NCBI RefSeq assembly: GCF_000472385.1
Contig: NZ_AWZU01000047.1
Location: forward strand, 1 to 63,541
DNA length: 63,541 nt
Direction: 5' to 3'
DNA from: Bradyrhizobium sp. ARR65
GTDB taxonomy: Bacteria; Pseudomonadota; Alphaproteobacteria; Rhizobiales; Xanthobacteraceae
Of this stretch, positions 47,022-56,898 are shown in pieces; within the stretch, counting starts at the first letter, position 1; every line of letters begins with the position of its first letter. The notes under the pieces were generated by a model. It was not told where the DNA came from, did not search any database, and saw only the letters and a list, made by a program, of their open reading frames with translations. A program made the translations under genes and the position numbers.

Positions 47022-48065
47022 GTGCCGAGTAAGAACGATCTGGCCGATCTCGAACTCATCGTGCCGAACCTGCATAGGCGCTATTCCGGCGTGACGGCCA
47101 CCAACAGGATGGTGGCGCCGAAACTCGCCAAGCGCCTGCGCGCCGCATGGTTCGGTTCCAATCGTCCCGACGGCATCGCACCGCTCGACGGCCTTGATCT
47201 TCTCAAGCTCTGGGGCCGCGAGCGGCCGTTGATCTGGCATGCGCGGCGCAACAACGAGATGATCGCAGGCGTCTTGCTGCGCGCGCTCGGCTGGCGCGTA
47301 AAGCTCGTGTTCACCTCGGCCGCGCAGCGCCATCACACCTGGATCACGCGCTGGCTGATCTCGCAGATGGACGCGATCATCGCGACAAGCGATATCTCCG
47401 CGTCCTATCTGAAGCGCAAGGCGACCGTCATTCCCCATGGCGTCGACACCGACATCTATGCGCCGCCGCAGGATCGTGCCGCGGCGTTCGCGGAGAGCGG
47501 ACTGGCCGGGCGTTATGCGATCGGCTGCTTCGGCCGGGTGCGGGCGCAGAAGGGCAGCGACATTTTTGTTGATGCGATGTGCCGGCTGTTGCCGCGCTAT
47601 CCCGATTTCACCGCCGTGCTGGTTGGCGCGATCACGCCGGAGCAGACGGTGTTCGCCAATGACCTGAAACGGCGCATCGACGCGGCGGGGTTGCAGTCGC
47701 GCATCGTCATCTTGGGCGAATTACCGATCGGGCAGGTGCAGCGCTGGTATCAGCGCCTCACGATCTACGCCTTCACCTCGCGCAACGAAGGCTTTGGATT
47801 GACGCTGATCGAGGCGATGGCGGCGGGCGCGGCGCTGGTCGCCTCGCGCGCCGGCGCCGCCCAGCTCGTGGTCGAGGATGGCATGACTGGTGTACTGACG
47901 CCGCCGGGTGATGTGGATGCGCTGGTGGCGGCGCTGGAGCCCTTGATGCGTGATCCTGCATCCGCGACGTCGATGGGGCTGCGCGCGCGGCAGCGCGTCT
48001 TACAAAAATTCAGTCTCGACGTTGAGGCAGACCTTATCGCCAGCGTTTATCGGACGCTCGTTTGA
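47022..48065 (+). CDS. lpcC: GT4 glycosyltransferase, LpcC-like (LPS core)
   Basis: 347 residues of GT-B fold. Early DLELIVPNLHRRYSGVTATN, hinge VIPHGVDTDIYAPPQDR, donor-site GCFGRVRAQKGSDIFVDAM and the EX7E motif in RNEGFGLTLIEAMAAGAAL. The N-terminal text resembles rhizobial LpcC, a mannosyltransferase that adds the first mannose to the core; other sugar specificity is possible. GTG start at 47022. Its last 19 bases overlap the end of the convergent gmhB gene. Confidence 0.82.
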   Translation: MPSKNDLADLELIVPNLHRRYSGVTATNRMVAPKLAKRLRAAWFGSNRPDGIAPLDGLDLLKLWGRERPLIWHARRNNEMIAGVLLRALGWRVKLVFTSAAQRHHTWITRWLISQMDAIIATSDISASYLKRKATVIPHGVDTDIYAPPQDRAAAFAESGLAGRYAIGCFGRVRAQKGSDIFVDAMCRLLPRYPDFTAVLVGAITPEQTVFANDLKRRIDAAGLQSRIVILGELPIGQVQRWYQRLTIYAFTSRNEGFGLTLIEAMAAGAALVASRAGAAQLVVEDGMTGVLTPPGDVDALVAALEPLMRDPASATSMGLRARQRVLQKFSLDVEADLIASVYRTLV

Positions 48066-48604
48066 GCGATCACGTCGGCGACGAAAGCATCGAGATCGCC
48101 GCCCGCGAATAAGAAGCCCGGCAGGCCGGCGGCTTGCGCTGCTTCGATGTCGGTCGGCCGATCGCCGATCACAAAACTGCCCTCGTGCCGCACCGGCCAG
48201 TGCTCCATCAGATCATGGATCATGCCGGGCGCGGGCTTGCGCCAGGGATGCGCTTCGAGATAGCCGGCGACACTACCTTCGGGGTGATGCGGGCAATAGC
48301 GGATATCGTCGATTTGCGCGCCCTGCGCGGCCAGTTCGCTACACATCCAGGCGTGCAAGACTTTTACGTCGTCTTCGGTGAAAAAGCCGCGCGCCACGCC
48401 CGATTGGTTGGTGAAGAAGAACACGAAATAGCCGGCATCGTTGAGGCGTCGGATCGCTTTGGCCGCGTTCGGCATCCAGCGGATCCGCTCCTTCGTGCCC
48501 ATATAGCCGTCGTCGTGATTGATCACGCCATCGCGGTCGAGGAAGGCTGCGGGCCTCAACCTCGCCTGGCCGATGCCGGTCAGATCTTTCGCTCGTTCGT
48601 TCAA
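48047..48604 (-). CDS. gmhB: D-glycero-D-manno-heptose 1,7-bisphosphate 7-phosphatase
   Basis: HAD-family phosphatase with RPAAFLDRDGVINHDDGYMG (DxD nucleophile motif), FFFTNQSGVARGFF, the zinc loop YCPHHPEGSV and GDRPTDIEAAQAAGLPGFLF. It removes the 7-phosphate in ADP-heptose synthesis. The start is unclear: TTG 48604 gives 185 residues, close to the family length; the frame opens at ATG 48730 inside waaF but those residues lack similarity. It follows waaF on the same strand. Confidence 0.88.
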   Translation of the reverse strand: MNERAKDLTGIGQARLRPAAFLDRDGVINHDDGYMGTKERIRWMPNAAKAIRRLNDAGYFVFFFTNQSGVARGFFTEDDVKVLHAWMCSELAAQGAQIDDIRYCPHHPEGSVAGYLEAHPWRKPAPGMIHDLMEHWPVRHEGSFVIGDRPTDIEAAQAAGLPGFLFAGGDLDAFVADVIAQTSVR

Positions 48605-48671
48605 GGCGTACCCATAATTGGCGTTGCGCCTTGGTACCGGTGGCGTGGCGGCTGCGCAAGCAGGACAGATC

Positions 48672-49742
48672 TCAACGCGTGTGCTTGGCCGTAACCTCGG
48701 CCACAACCTGCTCGGCAATCGCTGCCACATCCTCGGCAGGGATATCGCGCATGCAGCGATGATGTTTCAGCCGGCAGACCGGCCGGTGACAGGGCTGGCA
48801 GGGTACGACCGTCTTGGTCTGGATGGTGGCCGCGAGCCCGTTCAGCGGTCCCCAGAGATAGGGATCAGTCGGGCCGAAAATGCCCATCGTCGGTGTACCT
48901 AAGGCCGCGGCCACATGCATCAGGCCGGAATCGTTGGAAATCGCGACGCTCGCCGCCGCCAGGGCCAAGATGCCGTTACGCAAATCTGTTCCGGTCAGAT
49001 CACGAACTCCTGGTCCGCCGGCGGCCACGATCTCGGCCGCGACAGCCTTTTCGCCGGGGCCGCCGACCACCCAGACGTCGAGCCCGTGCGCGGCGAGGAG
49101 CCGCGCGGCCTCCGGGTAATAGGTCCAGCGTTTTCCCGAGCCCACGGAGCCGGGGGCGAGTGCGATGGCTGGTCCGTCGCTCAGACCGTGCTTTTCTCGC
49201 CATCGCACGACCTCGTCGGCGGGAAGCTCAAGCTGTGGAAGCGGCCATTCCGAGGGCTGCGGCGCGCCCTCGGGCAGCGCGAGCACGGCTTGTTGGTCGA
49301 TCATGCGGGGCAGGGCCCTTTCGCCCCAGCGCCAGCGGTTGAGCACCCCAAAGCGTGCCTCCCCAACAAAGCCGACCCGCTCCGGAATGCCTGCCAGCGC
49401 GGGCGCCAGGGCCGATTTCCAGGTGCGGGGCATGATGAGGACGGTTCGATAGCTCCGCGCCCTCAGAAGGCGCGCCAGGGCCCATTGCTGGGCCAACGCA
49501 AGCCGGCCGCGGGGCAGGTTCCAGACAACGCCCTGCCGCACGCCGGGCATGTAGTCGAGCAGCGGCGCGCAAAGCGAGGTGGTCAACATATCCACCGGCC
49601 GGTTGGGCCAGCGCTCCTTCAAGACCCGCACCACGCTATGGCCGCGCACGAAGTCGCCGATCCACATGTAGGGAATGATCAGAATCGGGCTGCTGTCGTC
49701 CCGGTCCACCTGCAATTCCGCATCTGGTGAATAAAAATTCAT
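48672..49742 (-). CDS. waaF: LPS heptosyltransferase II
   Basis: 356 residues, GT9 family. Acceptor-side strands PILIIPYMWIGDFVRGHSVV and PVDMLTTSLCAPLLDYMPGV; second domain AIALAPGSVGSGKRWTYYPE, VVGGPGEKAVAAEI, AISNDSGLMHVAAALGTPTM and FGPTDPYLWGPL, the ADP-heptose site. A Cys-rich end (VPCQPCHRPVCRLKHHRCM) is typical. It adds the second heptose to the inner core. ATG 49742 diverges from hldD across 237 bases, which should hold both promoters. Confidence 0.93.
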   Translation of the reverse strand: MNFYSPDAELQVDRDDSSPILIIPYMWIGDFVRGHSVVRVLKERWPNRPVDMLTTSLCAPLLDYMPGVRQGVVWNLPRGRLALAQQWALARLLRARSYRTVLIMPRTWKSALAPALAGIPERVGFVGEARFGVLNRWRWGERALPRMIDQQAVLALPEGAPQPSEWPLPQLELPADEVVRWREKHGLSDGPAIALAPGSVGSGKRWTYYPEAARLLAAHGLDVWVVGGPGEKAVAAEIVAAGGPGVRDLTGTDLRNGILALAAASVAISNDSGLMHVAAALGTPTMGIFGPTDPYLWGPLNGLAATIQTKTVVPCQPCHRPVCRLKHHRCMRDIPAEDVAAIAEQVVAEVTAKHTR

Positions 49743-49979
49743 TCTTTAAGGTGCCACAATCCAAGGCCTCGGTAGCCGTTCGGCGGAGCGAGGTAAAGCC
49801 GAAGCTCGGACAGAGTCTTGCCGTCACCAGGTTGTAAAGCGCAAGCCCTGCGGTGTTGGCGACAAATCCACCGGGGAACCCCCGGTTTGCAGTTTTTGGT
49901 TCATGCGCTGAAGGCTCACGTTGCCTGCGGGACGAGACTGGGGCAAAGCTTTCGCCGCGTAGTCAAGGCAGGGGATGGA

Positions 49980-50960
49980 ATGTTGCTGGTGACCGGCGGC
50001 GCCGGTTTTATCGGATCAAATGTCGTAGCAGCACTCAACGACGCCGGCCGCACGGATGTCGCGGTTTGCGATCTGCTCGGCCATGACGGGAAATGGCGCA
50101 ATCTGGCCAAGCGCCAGCTCGCCTATTTCGTGCCGCCCTCCGAGCTCGACGCGTGGCTGAAGGGTCGGCGGCTCGATGCGGTGATCCATCTCGGCGCGAT
50201 TTCGGAGACCACCGCCGTCGACGGTGATCTCGTGATCCAGACCAATTTCAATCTCTCGATGCGGCTCTTGGACTGCTGCACCGCGAGCGCGACGCCGTTC
50301 ATCTATGCCTCCTCCGCCGCGACCTATGGCGACGGCGCGCAAGGCTTTCGCGACGACCCCTCGCTCGCCGCGCTGAAGCGGCTGCGTCCGATGAACCTCT
50401 ATGGCTGGAGCAAGCATCTGTTCGACATGGCGGTCGTGGCGCGCGCGGAGAAAGGCGAGAAGCTGCCGCCGCAATGGGTCGGCTTGAAATTCTTCAACGT
50501 CTTCGGCCCCAACGAATATCACAAGGGGGCGATGGCAAGCGTGCTGGCGCGCCGTTTTGACGACATCAAGGCCGGCCGGCCCGTGCAGCTGTTCAAATCG
50601 CATCGCGACGGGATCGCTGACGGCGACCAGCGGCGCGATTTCATCTATGTCGATGACGTGGTGCGGGTGGTGATGTGGCTGCTCGCCACGCCTTCCGTTT
50701 CCGGCCTATTCAACGTCGGTACCGGGCGTGCGCGCAGCTTCAAGGATCTGATGCTGTCGGCCTACGCCGCGCTCGGGCTTGAGCCCAATATCCACTATAT
50801 CGACATGCCCGAGCAGATCCGCGGCAGTTACCAGTACTTCACGCAGAGCGAGGTCGATCGGCTGCGTGCGACCGGCTATAACGGCGGCTTCACCGCGCTG
50901 GAAGAGGCGGTTGGCCTTTACGTGAAGGGCTATCTCGATGCCGCCGACCGTTTCCGCTGA
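49980..50960 (+). CDS. hldD: ADP-L-glycero-D-manno-heptose 6-epimerase
   Basis: 326 residues. SDR with LLVTGGAGFIGSNVVAALND at the N-terminus, IYASSAATYGDG, the YxxxK in NLYGWSKHLFDMAV, FFNVFGPNEYHKGAMASV and RRDFIYVDDVVRVVMWLL. The FxNVFGPNEYHKG block is diagnostic for HldD/RfaD. It makes the last step to ADP-L-glycero-D-manno-heptose. GGGGATGG before ATG 49980. First gene of a plus-strand run with hldE, waaL and the WbpM-like gene. Confidence 0.95.
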   Translation: MLLVTGGAGFIGSNVVAALNDAGRTDVAVCDLLGHDGKWRNLAKRQLAYFVPPSELDAWLKGRRLDAVIHLGAISETTAVDGDLVIQTNFNLSMRLLDCCTASATPFIYASSAATYGDGAQGFRDDPSLAALKRLRPMNLYGWSKHLFDMAVVARAEKGEKLPPQWVGLKFFNVFGPNEYHKGAMASVLARRFDDIKAGRPVQLFKSHRDGIADGDQRRDFIYVDDVVRVVMWLLATPSVSGLFNVGTGRARSFKDLMLSAYAALGLEPNIHYIDMPEQIRGSYQYFTQSEVDRLRATGYNGGFTALEEAVGLYVKGYLDAADRFR

Positions 50961-50982
50961 AACTAAGACATGACGGAGCCCG

Positions 50983-52455
50983 ATGTTCGACTTTGACGCC
51001 TTGTCGCATGCGATCGCGCGCCAGACGGTGCTCTGCATCGGCGACCTCATGCTCGACGAATTCGTCTATGGCGAGGTATCGCGCATCTCGCCGGAAGCGC
51101 CGGCGCCCGTGATCGCCGTCCAGCGCAGCGAAACCAATATCGGGGGCGCCGGCAATGTCGCGCGCAACATCGCGAGCCTTGGCGCGTCTTGCATTTTCGT
51201 CGGCCTGATCGGCGAGGATGAGACGGGGACGCAACTGAAGGCAGCGCTTGACCGGGAGGAGCGCATCGAAAGCGTCTTGATCGCTGATCCGGCGCGGCCG
51301 ACCACGCGCAAGGCGCGCTTCGTCTCCGAGCATTTTTCCACCCATATGCTGCGTGCCGACTGGGAACTGGCGGCGCCCGCCGCCGCCGCAACCGAGCAGA
51401 AACTGATCGATGCGGTGCTGCCGCTCGTTGCGCGCGCCGATATCGTTCTGCTCTCGGACTATGCCAAGGGCGTTCTCACCGCGCGCGTGATCCGCAACGT
51501 CATCGATGCGGCGCGGAACTTGGGTAAACGTGTGATCGTCGATCCCAAGAGCACAAATTTCGCGATCTACCGCGGCGCGACGCTGCTCACGCCCAATCGC
51601 AAGGAATTTGCGGAAGCCACCCGCAGCCGGGCGGATAGCGCGGAAAGCATCGCTCTGGCCGCAAGGGACGTGATGCAGCTTGCCGATTGCGAAGCGATCC
51701 TGGTGACGCAGAGCGAGCACGGCATGACCTTGGTGCCGCGCCAGGGCGAGACCATCCATGTGCCGGCGCATCCGGTCAGGGTTCGTGACGTCTCCGGCGC
51801 CGGCGATACGGTGGCTGCGGTGCTTGCGGCCGTGCTGGCGACGGGGGCGGATTGGGAGACCGCCTTGCGGATGGCCAATGCCGCCGCGGCCGTCGCGGTC
51901 AGCAAGCAGGGGACAGCGAGCGTGACCGCCACTGAGTTGCGGCGGAAGATCCTGCCGCACGCCTTTCTGGCGGCGGAGGAGAAGCTTATCGCCTCGGAGG
52001 CCGAGCTCGCTGCGCAGCTTAAGGAATGGCGCAAACAGGGCTTGCGGATCGGCTTTACCAATGGCTGTTTCGATGTACTGCATCCCGGCCATGTCAGGGT
52101 GCTAACGGAAGCGCGGGCCGCCTGTGACCGGCTGATCGTGGGCCTCAACAGCGACGCATCGGTACGCCGCCTGAAGGGTGATGGACGCCCGCTGCAGAGT
52201 GAGCAGGCCCGTGCGGAAGTGCTGGCGGCGCTCGAGGCCGTTGATCTCGTTGCGATCTTTAGCGAGGACACGCCACTTCGGCTGATCAGTCAGATCAAGC
52301 CCAACGTGCTCGTGAAGGGGGGCGACTATACCCGCGAGCAGGTGGTCGGGCACGAGATCGTCGAAGCGGCTGGCGGAACGGTAATGCTGGTCGATATCGT
52401 GCCAGGTTTTTCCACCACCTCGCTCGTCAATCGCGCGAAGGGAGAGCTGGCGTGA
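50983..52455 (+). CDS. hldE: Bifunctional heptose 7-phosphate kinase / heptose 1-phosphate adenylyltransferase
   Basis: 490 residues, two domains. Residues 1-315 are a PfkB-type kinase (CIGDLMLDEFVYGEVSRISP; anion-hole motif DVSGAGDTVAAVLAAV). Residues about 345-490 are a nucleotidyltransferase with GFTNGCFDVLHPGHVRVL (HxGH at about 367-370) and GLNSDASVRRLKGDGRP. It phosphorylates and adenylylates heptose. It starts 22 bases after hldD; its TGA overlaps the GTG of waaL. Confidence 0.96.
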   Translation: MFDFDALSHAIARQTVLCIGDLMLDEFVYGEVSRISPEAPAPVIAVQRSETNIGGAGNVARNIASLGASCIFVGLIGEDETGTQLKAALDREERIESVLIADPARPTTRKARFVSEHFSTHMLRADWELAAPAAAATEQKLIDAVLPLVARADIVLLSDYAKGVLTARVIRNVIDAARNLGKRVIVDPKSTNFAIYRGATLLTPNRKEFAEATRSRADSAESIALAARDVMQLADCEAILVTQSEHGMTLVPRQGETIHVPAHPVRVRDVSGAGDTVAAVLAAVLATGADWETALRMANAAAAVAVSKQGTASVTATELRRKILPHAFLAAEEKLIASEAELAAQLKEWRKQGLRIGFTNGCFDVLHPGHVRVLTEARAACDRLIVGLNSDASVRRLKGDGRPLQSEQARAEVLAALEAVDLVAIFSEDTPLRLISQIKPNVLVKGGDYTREQVVGHEIVEAAGGTVMLVDIVPGFSTTSLVNRAKGELA

Positions 52456-53735
52456 CGGTGATTGCCGAACATCCGAAAATGTCTCTGCAGGCGAGGCTGC
52501 GCGATCCGGCAGCCTGGATCAGGACGGTCGACATCCTCGTGATCCTGCTGGCGCTGTCGTTGCCATGGTCGACGTCGCTGGTTGGAATTTTCGGCGTTGT
52601 AATTGTCATTGCGATGTTGCCGTTCTTCGACGCCGGCGCGTTCGTGCGGACGGTGCAGCGGCCGATCAGCTGGGTCCCGATCACCCTGTTCCTGCTGGCG
52701 CTGCTGGGAACGTTGTGGTCGGACGCCGCTTGGGGGGCGCGGCTTTACGCCGTCGGCCCGACGGCAAAACTCCTCGTGCTTCCCTTCCTGCTCTATCATT
52801 TCGAGCGCTCAGAGCGCGGTTTGTGGGTTTTCATCGCCTTCCTGGTGTCCTGCACCGTCATGGTGATGGCGTCCTGGACCGTCGCGGTGTTTCCCGACCT
52901 GACGCTCAAGGCCAAGGACGTCGCCTCGCGCGGAATTTTCGTGAAGAACTATATCGACCAGAGCCAGGAGTTCGCGCTTTGCGCGGTGGCCCTGGCCTAT
53001 CCAGTCGTTATGTTGTTGCGCGCGAAGAAGACCGTGCCGGCGCTGCTGCTCTGCGTTCTCGCATTGAGCTTCATCGCGAACATGGCCTTTGTCATTGTCT
53101 CGCGCACGGCGCTGGTGACGATCCCAATCATGGTTGCTGTATTTGGCGTCCTGCACTTACGCTGGCGCACCACGCTGATGATCCTGTGTGCGGCGGCCGC
53201 GGCCGCTGTCCTCGCCTGGTTTGCCTCGCCGCAACTGAAGGCAACCATCGACAGCTTCAGGCGCGACTACCAGCTCTACATGGAGCAAGGCACGCCCACT
53301 TCGATGGGCGAACGCCTCGAATACTATCGCAAGTCGCTGAAGTTCTTTGCTGAGGCACCGGTCATGGGCCACGGCACGGGCTCGACGCGTGGGCTTTTCG
53401 AGGCGGCCGCGACCGGACCTGCGGGCCTTGCGGCCGCGCAAGTCGTCAGTAATCCACATAATCAAACCTTATACGTCGCGGTGCAATGGGGCGTGATCGG
53501 CATCGTCGTCCTCTACGCGATGTGGCTGTTGCACCTGCTTCTGTTCCGCGGCGAGGGCGTGGCGAACTGGATCGGGCTTCTCGTGGTGGTGCAGAACATC
53601 TTCACCTCACTGTTCAACTCTCATATCTTCGATTTCCACGAAGGATGGATGTACGTGGTGGGTGTTGGCGTCGCCGGCGGCATGGTGTTGAAGGCGCGCG
53701 CGCCTGAAAAGGCCGGTACAAGCAGTGTTTCGTGA
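52452..53735 (+). CDS. waaL: O-antigen ligase (WaaL/Wzy_C family)
   Basis: 427 residues with about ten membrane spans. The large periplasmic loop (about 265-345) contains SMGERLEYYRKSLKFF, PVMGHGTGSTRGLFEAAATG and VSNPHNQTLYVAVQWG; the Arg and His positions match those needed in ligases. It joins O-polysaccharide to lipid A-core at the outer face of the inner membrane. A Wzy polymerase would look similar, but the setting directly after the heptose genes favours ligase. GTG start overlaps the hldE stop (GTGA). Confidence 0.85.
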   Translation: MTVIAEHPKMSLQARLRDPAAWIRTVDILVILLALSLPWSTSLVGIFGVVIVIAMLPFFDAGAFVRTVQRPISWVPITLFLLALLGTLWSDAAWGARLYAVGPTAKLLVLPFLLYHFERSERGLWVFIAFLVSCTVMVMASWTVAVFPDLTLKAKDVASRGIFVKNYIDQSQEFALCAVALAYPVVMLLRAKKTVPALLLCVLALSFIANMAFVIVSRTALVTIPIMVAVFGVLHLRWRTTLMILCAAAAAAVLAWFASPQLKATIDSFRRDYQLYMEQGTPTSMGERLEYYRKSLKFFAEAPVMGHGTGSTRGLFEAAATGPAGLAAAQVVSNPHNQTLYVAVQWGVIGIVVLYAMWLLHLLLFRGEGVANWIGLLVVVQNIFTSLFNSHIFDFHEGWMYVVGVGVAGGMVLKARAPEKAGTSSVS

Positions 53736-53829
53736 AGCCCGCGCGGCTTTCCAGCGCGCACGGGATGGGCTATCAGCAGCACGGGAGCGCCGTCGCAGAG
53801 CTCTTCGCTTTCCCGCCACTGGTCCGTGA

Positions 53830-55737
53830 ATGACGCGTCTGTCGCATCTCACCTTGCGCAATCTCTGGATCGCCCTCCATGATGTGGGGGCAAGCGCGCT
53901 CGCGCTCTTTGCCGCGTTTTATCTGCGCTTCGAGGGCGGCGAGTTGTTTTTCGAGCGCCTGCCGCTGCTGCTGCGCATCCTGCCGTATTTTTTGGCACTC
54001 GGCGTCGTCGTTTGTTACCTCTTCAACCTGACGACCACGAAGTGGCGCTTCATCTCGCTGCCGGATGCGCTCAACATCCTGCGCGTCGCCACGGTACTGG
54101 CCATCGCTCTGTTGGTGATGGACTACGTCCTGGTCGCGCCCAACATGCATGGCACCTTCTTCCTCGGCAAGGTGACCATCATCCTCTATTGGTTCCTCGA
54201 GGTCTCATTCCTGAGCGCGTTGCGCTTTGCCTACCGCTACTTCCGCTACACGCGGGTGCGCCATCACGCCATGACCGAGGACGCTTCACCGACGCTGCTG
54301 GTCGGCCGCGCGGCCGATGCGGAAATCGTCCTGCGCGGCATCGAAAGCGGCGCAATCAAACGGATCTGGCCGATCGGCATTCTCTCCCCCTCGATTGCCG
54401 ATCGCGGCCAGTTGATCCGCAACGTGCCGGTGCTCGGCGGCATGGATGATATCGAGGAGGTCGTGGCCGACTTCGCCCGGCGCAACAAACCGATTGCACG
54501 CGCGGTCATGATGCCCTCGGCCCTAGAGGCCGAAGCCCGCCCCGAGACCTTCCTGATGCGCGCCAAGCGGCTGCGGCTGATTGTGAGCCGTCTGCCCTCG
54601 CTGGAGAGCGGGGACGCGCCGCGGCTCGCGCCGGTGGCGGTCGAGGACCTGTTGTTGCGGCCGAGCTCGGCCATCGACTATGCCCGGCTCGAGGCGCTGG
54701 TGAAGGGAAAGGCGGTGATCGTCACCGGCGGCGGCGGTTCGATCGGTTCGGAAATCTGTCACCGCGTCGTGACGTTCGGGGCGTCGCGCCTGCTGGTGCT
54801 GGAAAACTCCGAGCCTGCGCTTTACGGCATTACCGAGGCGCTTGCCGCACAGCAGACCGAGGCGGTCGTGGACGGGCGGATTGCGGACATTCGCGATCGC
54901 GAGCGCGTGCGCCAGTTGATGATCGAGTTCAAGCCGGACCTGGTGTTCCATGCGGCGGCGTTGAAACACGTACCGATCCTCGAGCGCGACTGGAGCGAGG
55001 GCGTCAAGACCAACATTTTCGGGTCAATCAACGTTGCGGATGCTGCGCTCGCCGCGGGCGCCGAAGCGATGGTGATGATCTCGACCGATAAGGCGATCGA
55101 GCCGGTCTCGATGCTAGGGCTGACCAAACGCTTTGCCGAGATGTATTGCCAGGCGCTGGATCACGATCTTGCGCAGAGCGCAGGTTCGCACCGGATGCGG
55201 CTGATCTCGGTGCGCTTCGGCAATGTGCTGGCCTCCAACGGCTCGGTGGTGCCGAAATTCAAGGCGCAGATCGAGGCGGGCGGGCCGGTGACCGTGACGC
55301 ATCCCGAAATGGTCAGGTATTTCATGACCATTCGCGAGGCCTGCGATCTCGTGATCACGGCGGCCACGCACGCGCTGGCGGCACAGCGGTCGACGGTCTC
55401 GGTCTATGTGCTCAACATGGGCCAACCGGTGAAGATCGTCGATCTGGCCGAGCGGATGATCCGCTTGTCCGGCCTGCAGCCGGGCCACGACATCGAGATC
55501 GTTTTCACCGGAATGCGTCCCGGCGAGCGGCTGAACGAGATCCTGTTTGCGAGCGAAGAGCCGCCGGTCGATATCGGCGTTGCCGGCATTATGGCCGCGA
55601 AACCCAACGAGCCGCCGATGCAGGCGCTCAAGAAATGGATCGCTGCACTCGAGCAGGCCATCGAGCGGCACGATCCTGCCACCATCAAAACCGTGCTGAA
55701 GGACGCCGTGCCGGAATTCGGCTCAAACGCCGCGTGA
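53830..55737 (+). CDS. WbpM/FlaA1-type membrane nucleotide-sugar dehydratase
   Basis: 635 residues. Four N-terminal membrane spans (to about residue 145), a first Rossmann-like domain (about 150-280) and a catalytic SDR domain from residue about 297 (VIVTGGGGSIGSEICHRVVT). Active-site text ISTDKAIEPVSMLGLTKRFA has Met where small SDRs have Tyr (MxxxK), as in WbpM. Expected reaction: 4,6-dehydration of UDP-GlcNAc to a keto-deoxy sugar that starts synthesis of QuiNAc/FucNAc-type O-antigen sugars. It ends the plus-strand run begun by hldD. Confidence 0.92.
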   Translation: MTRLSHLTLRNLWIALHDVGASALALFAAFYLRFEGGELFFERLPLLLRILPYFLALGVVVCYLFNLTTTKWRFISLPDALNILRVATVLAIALLVMDYVLVAPNMHGTFFLGKVTIILYWFLEVSFLSALRFAYRYFRYTRVRHHAMTEDASPTLLVGRAADAEIVLRGIESGAIKRIWPIGILSPSIADRGQLIRNVPVLGGMDDIEEVVADFARRNKPIARAVMMPSALEAEARPETFLMRAKRLRLIVSRLPSLESGDAPRLAPVAVEDLLLRPSSAIDYARLEALVKGKAVIVTGGGGSIGSEICHRVVTFGASRLLVLENSEPALYGITEALAAQQTEAVVDGRIADIRDRERVRQLMIEFKPDLVFHAAALKHVPILERDWSEGVKTNIFGSINVADAALAAGAEAMVMISTDKAIEPVSMLGLTKRFAEMYCQALDHDLAQSAGSHRMRLISVRFGNVLASNGSVVPKFKAQIEAGGPVTVTHPEMVRYFMTIREACDLVITAATHALAAQRSTVSVYVLNMGQPVKIVDLAERMIRLSGLQPGHDIEIVFTGMRPGERLNEILFASEEPPVDIGVAGIMAAKPNEPPMQALKKWIAALEQAIERHDPATIKTVLKDAVPEFGSNAA

Positions 55738-55955
55738 TATTTGCCTGGCCGCGCAAACGGCAGGGCCATCGCACATGATTTGCGTCGGCTATTGCATTGG
55801 AATGCAAGACGGGGTCTGAAGGCGACTCCCGGATCATGGAGAAGTGGATGCAGAAATTGAAGTAAGGCCTTTCGGCAGTCGTCGAATGTCACGAGCAGGC
55901 AATATGACGACCTTTTGTAAGTGCTGTTCACCGCGGTCGCCTCGCGCTGCACCCG

Positions 55956-56864
55956 CTAAGACGATTCCTTCTTACTCCACCTCCTGTCTTCCAGAAGACG
56001 ATCCAAACAGCTAGCCAATGAATCCTTCAAAGGCGGCAAGCTGACGTCGAACACAGATTGCAGCCTTTTCGTCGATAGTTGGGAATTGGCCGGTCTGGGT
56101 GCCGAAGTCGGGTATTCCGACGTTGAGATCGGCTCCACAGCACAGAAGGGAGCGCCCCGTTTAGCCGCCTGTTTGAATATCTCGCAGGCGAACTCGTACC
56201 AAGTGACCGCCTCAGGGCCGGCTGCGTGAGTAACGCCTGCGTACTCAGGTCGCCATGTCATCAGCTTTCTCGCAATACCAATAATCGCGCTTGCAATATC
56301 GAGTGCATAGGTCGGGCATCCCGTTTGATCATTGACGATCGCAATGGGCTCGCCGTGGCCGGCAGCTCCCAATATGGTGCGGACAAAGTTGTTTCCGAAC
56401 GGCGCATATACCCATGATGTTCTTAGGATAACGTGACGCGGATTTGCGCTCGCAACGGCGATTTCGCCCTCGAGCTTTGATCTTCCATACGTTCCTAAGG
56501 GACGGGTTGGATCAGTTTCTACGTAAGCACCCCGCTTCGTTCCGTCGAAGACGTAGTCTGTCGACACCTGAATGACCGGTGCGCCGCAATCGCTTGCGGC
56601 GCGAGCGACGAGCTTGGCTCCGTCACGATTGACCCTGAATGCATACTCAGCCTCCTGTTCGGCCTTATCGATGGCGGTGTACGCTGCAGAGTTTATCACG
56701 ACGTCCGGCCGAAACGTCGCAACCGCCGCCAGAACTGAATCCGGCTTTACCAGGTCGACGTCCGGGCGGGAGCCGAAACCCATCACGACATCCGGATGAG
56801 CGGCCGCGACTTGGCGCAGCGACCGCGCGACCTGCCCTTTAGCGCCTATGACGTAGAGCCGCAT
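55956..56864 (-). CDS. rfbD: dTDP-4-dehydrorhamnose reductase family protein
   Basis: 302 residues. SDR start MRLYVIGAKGQVARSLRQVA, VVINSAAYTAIDKAEQEAEY, ISTDYVF-type motif VIQVSTDYVFDG, the YxxxK in LGTYGRSKLEGE and WVYAPFGNNFVRTIL. RfbD/RmlD reduces dTDP-4-keto-rhamnose to dTDP-rhamnose; the same family also reduces the 4-keto group of UDP-QuiNAc precursors, which would suit the WbpM-like gene next door. RmlA, B and C are absent nearby. ATG 56864 chosen; upstream codons to 56966 lack similarity. Confidence 0.9.
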   Translation of the reverse strand: MRLYVIGAKGQVARSLRQVAAAHPDVVMGFGSRPDVDLVKPDSVLAAVATFRPDVVINSAAYTAIDKAEQEAEYAFRVNRDGAKLVARAASDCGAPVIQVSTDYVFDGTKRGAYVETDPTRPLGTYGRSKLEGEIAVASANPRHVILRTSWVYAPFGNNFVRTILGAAGHGEPIAIVNDQTGCPTYALDIASAIIGIARKLMTWRPEYAGVTHAAGPEAVTWYEFACEIFKQAAKRGAPFCAVEPISTSEYPTSAPRPANSQLSTKRLQSVFDVSLPPLKDSLASCLDRLLEDRRWSKKESS

Positions 56865-56898
56865 GATGTCATACTCTAAACAGTCCGGGACGCTCGGG

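Noticed and set aside
50890..52092. 400-codon minus frame opposite hldE
   Set aside because: Shadow of the well-conserved bifunctional enzyme.
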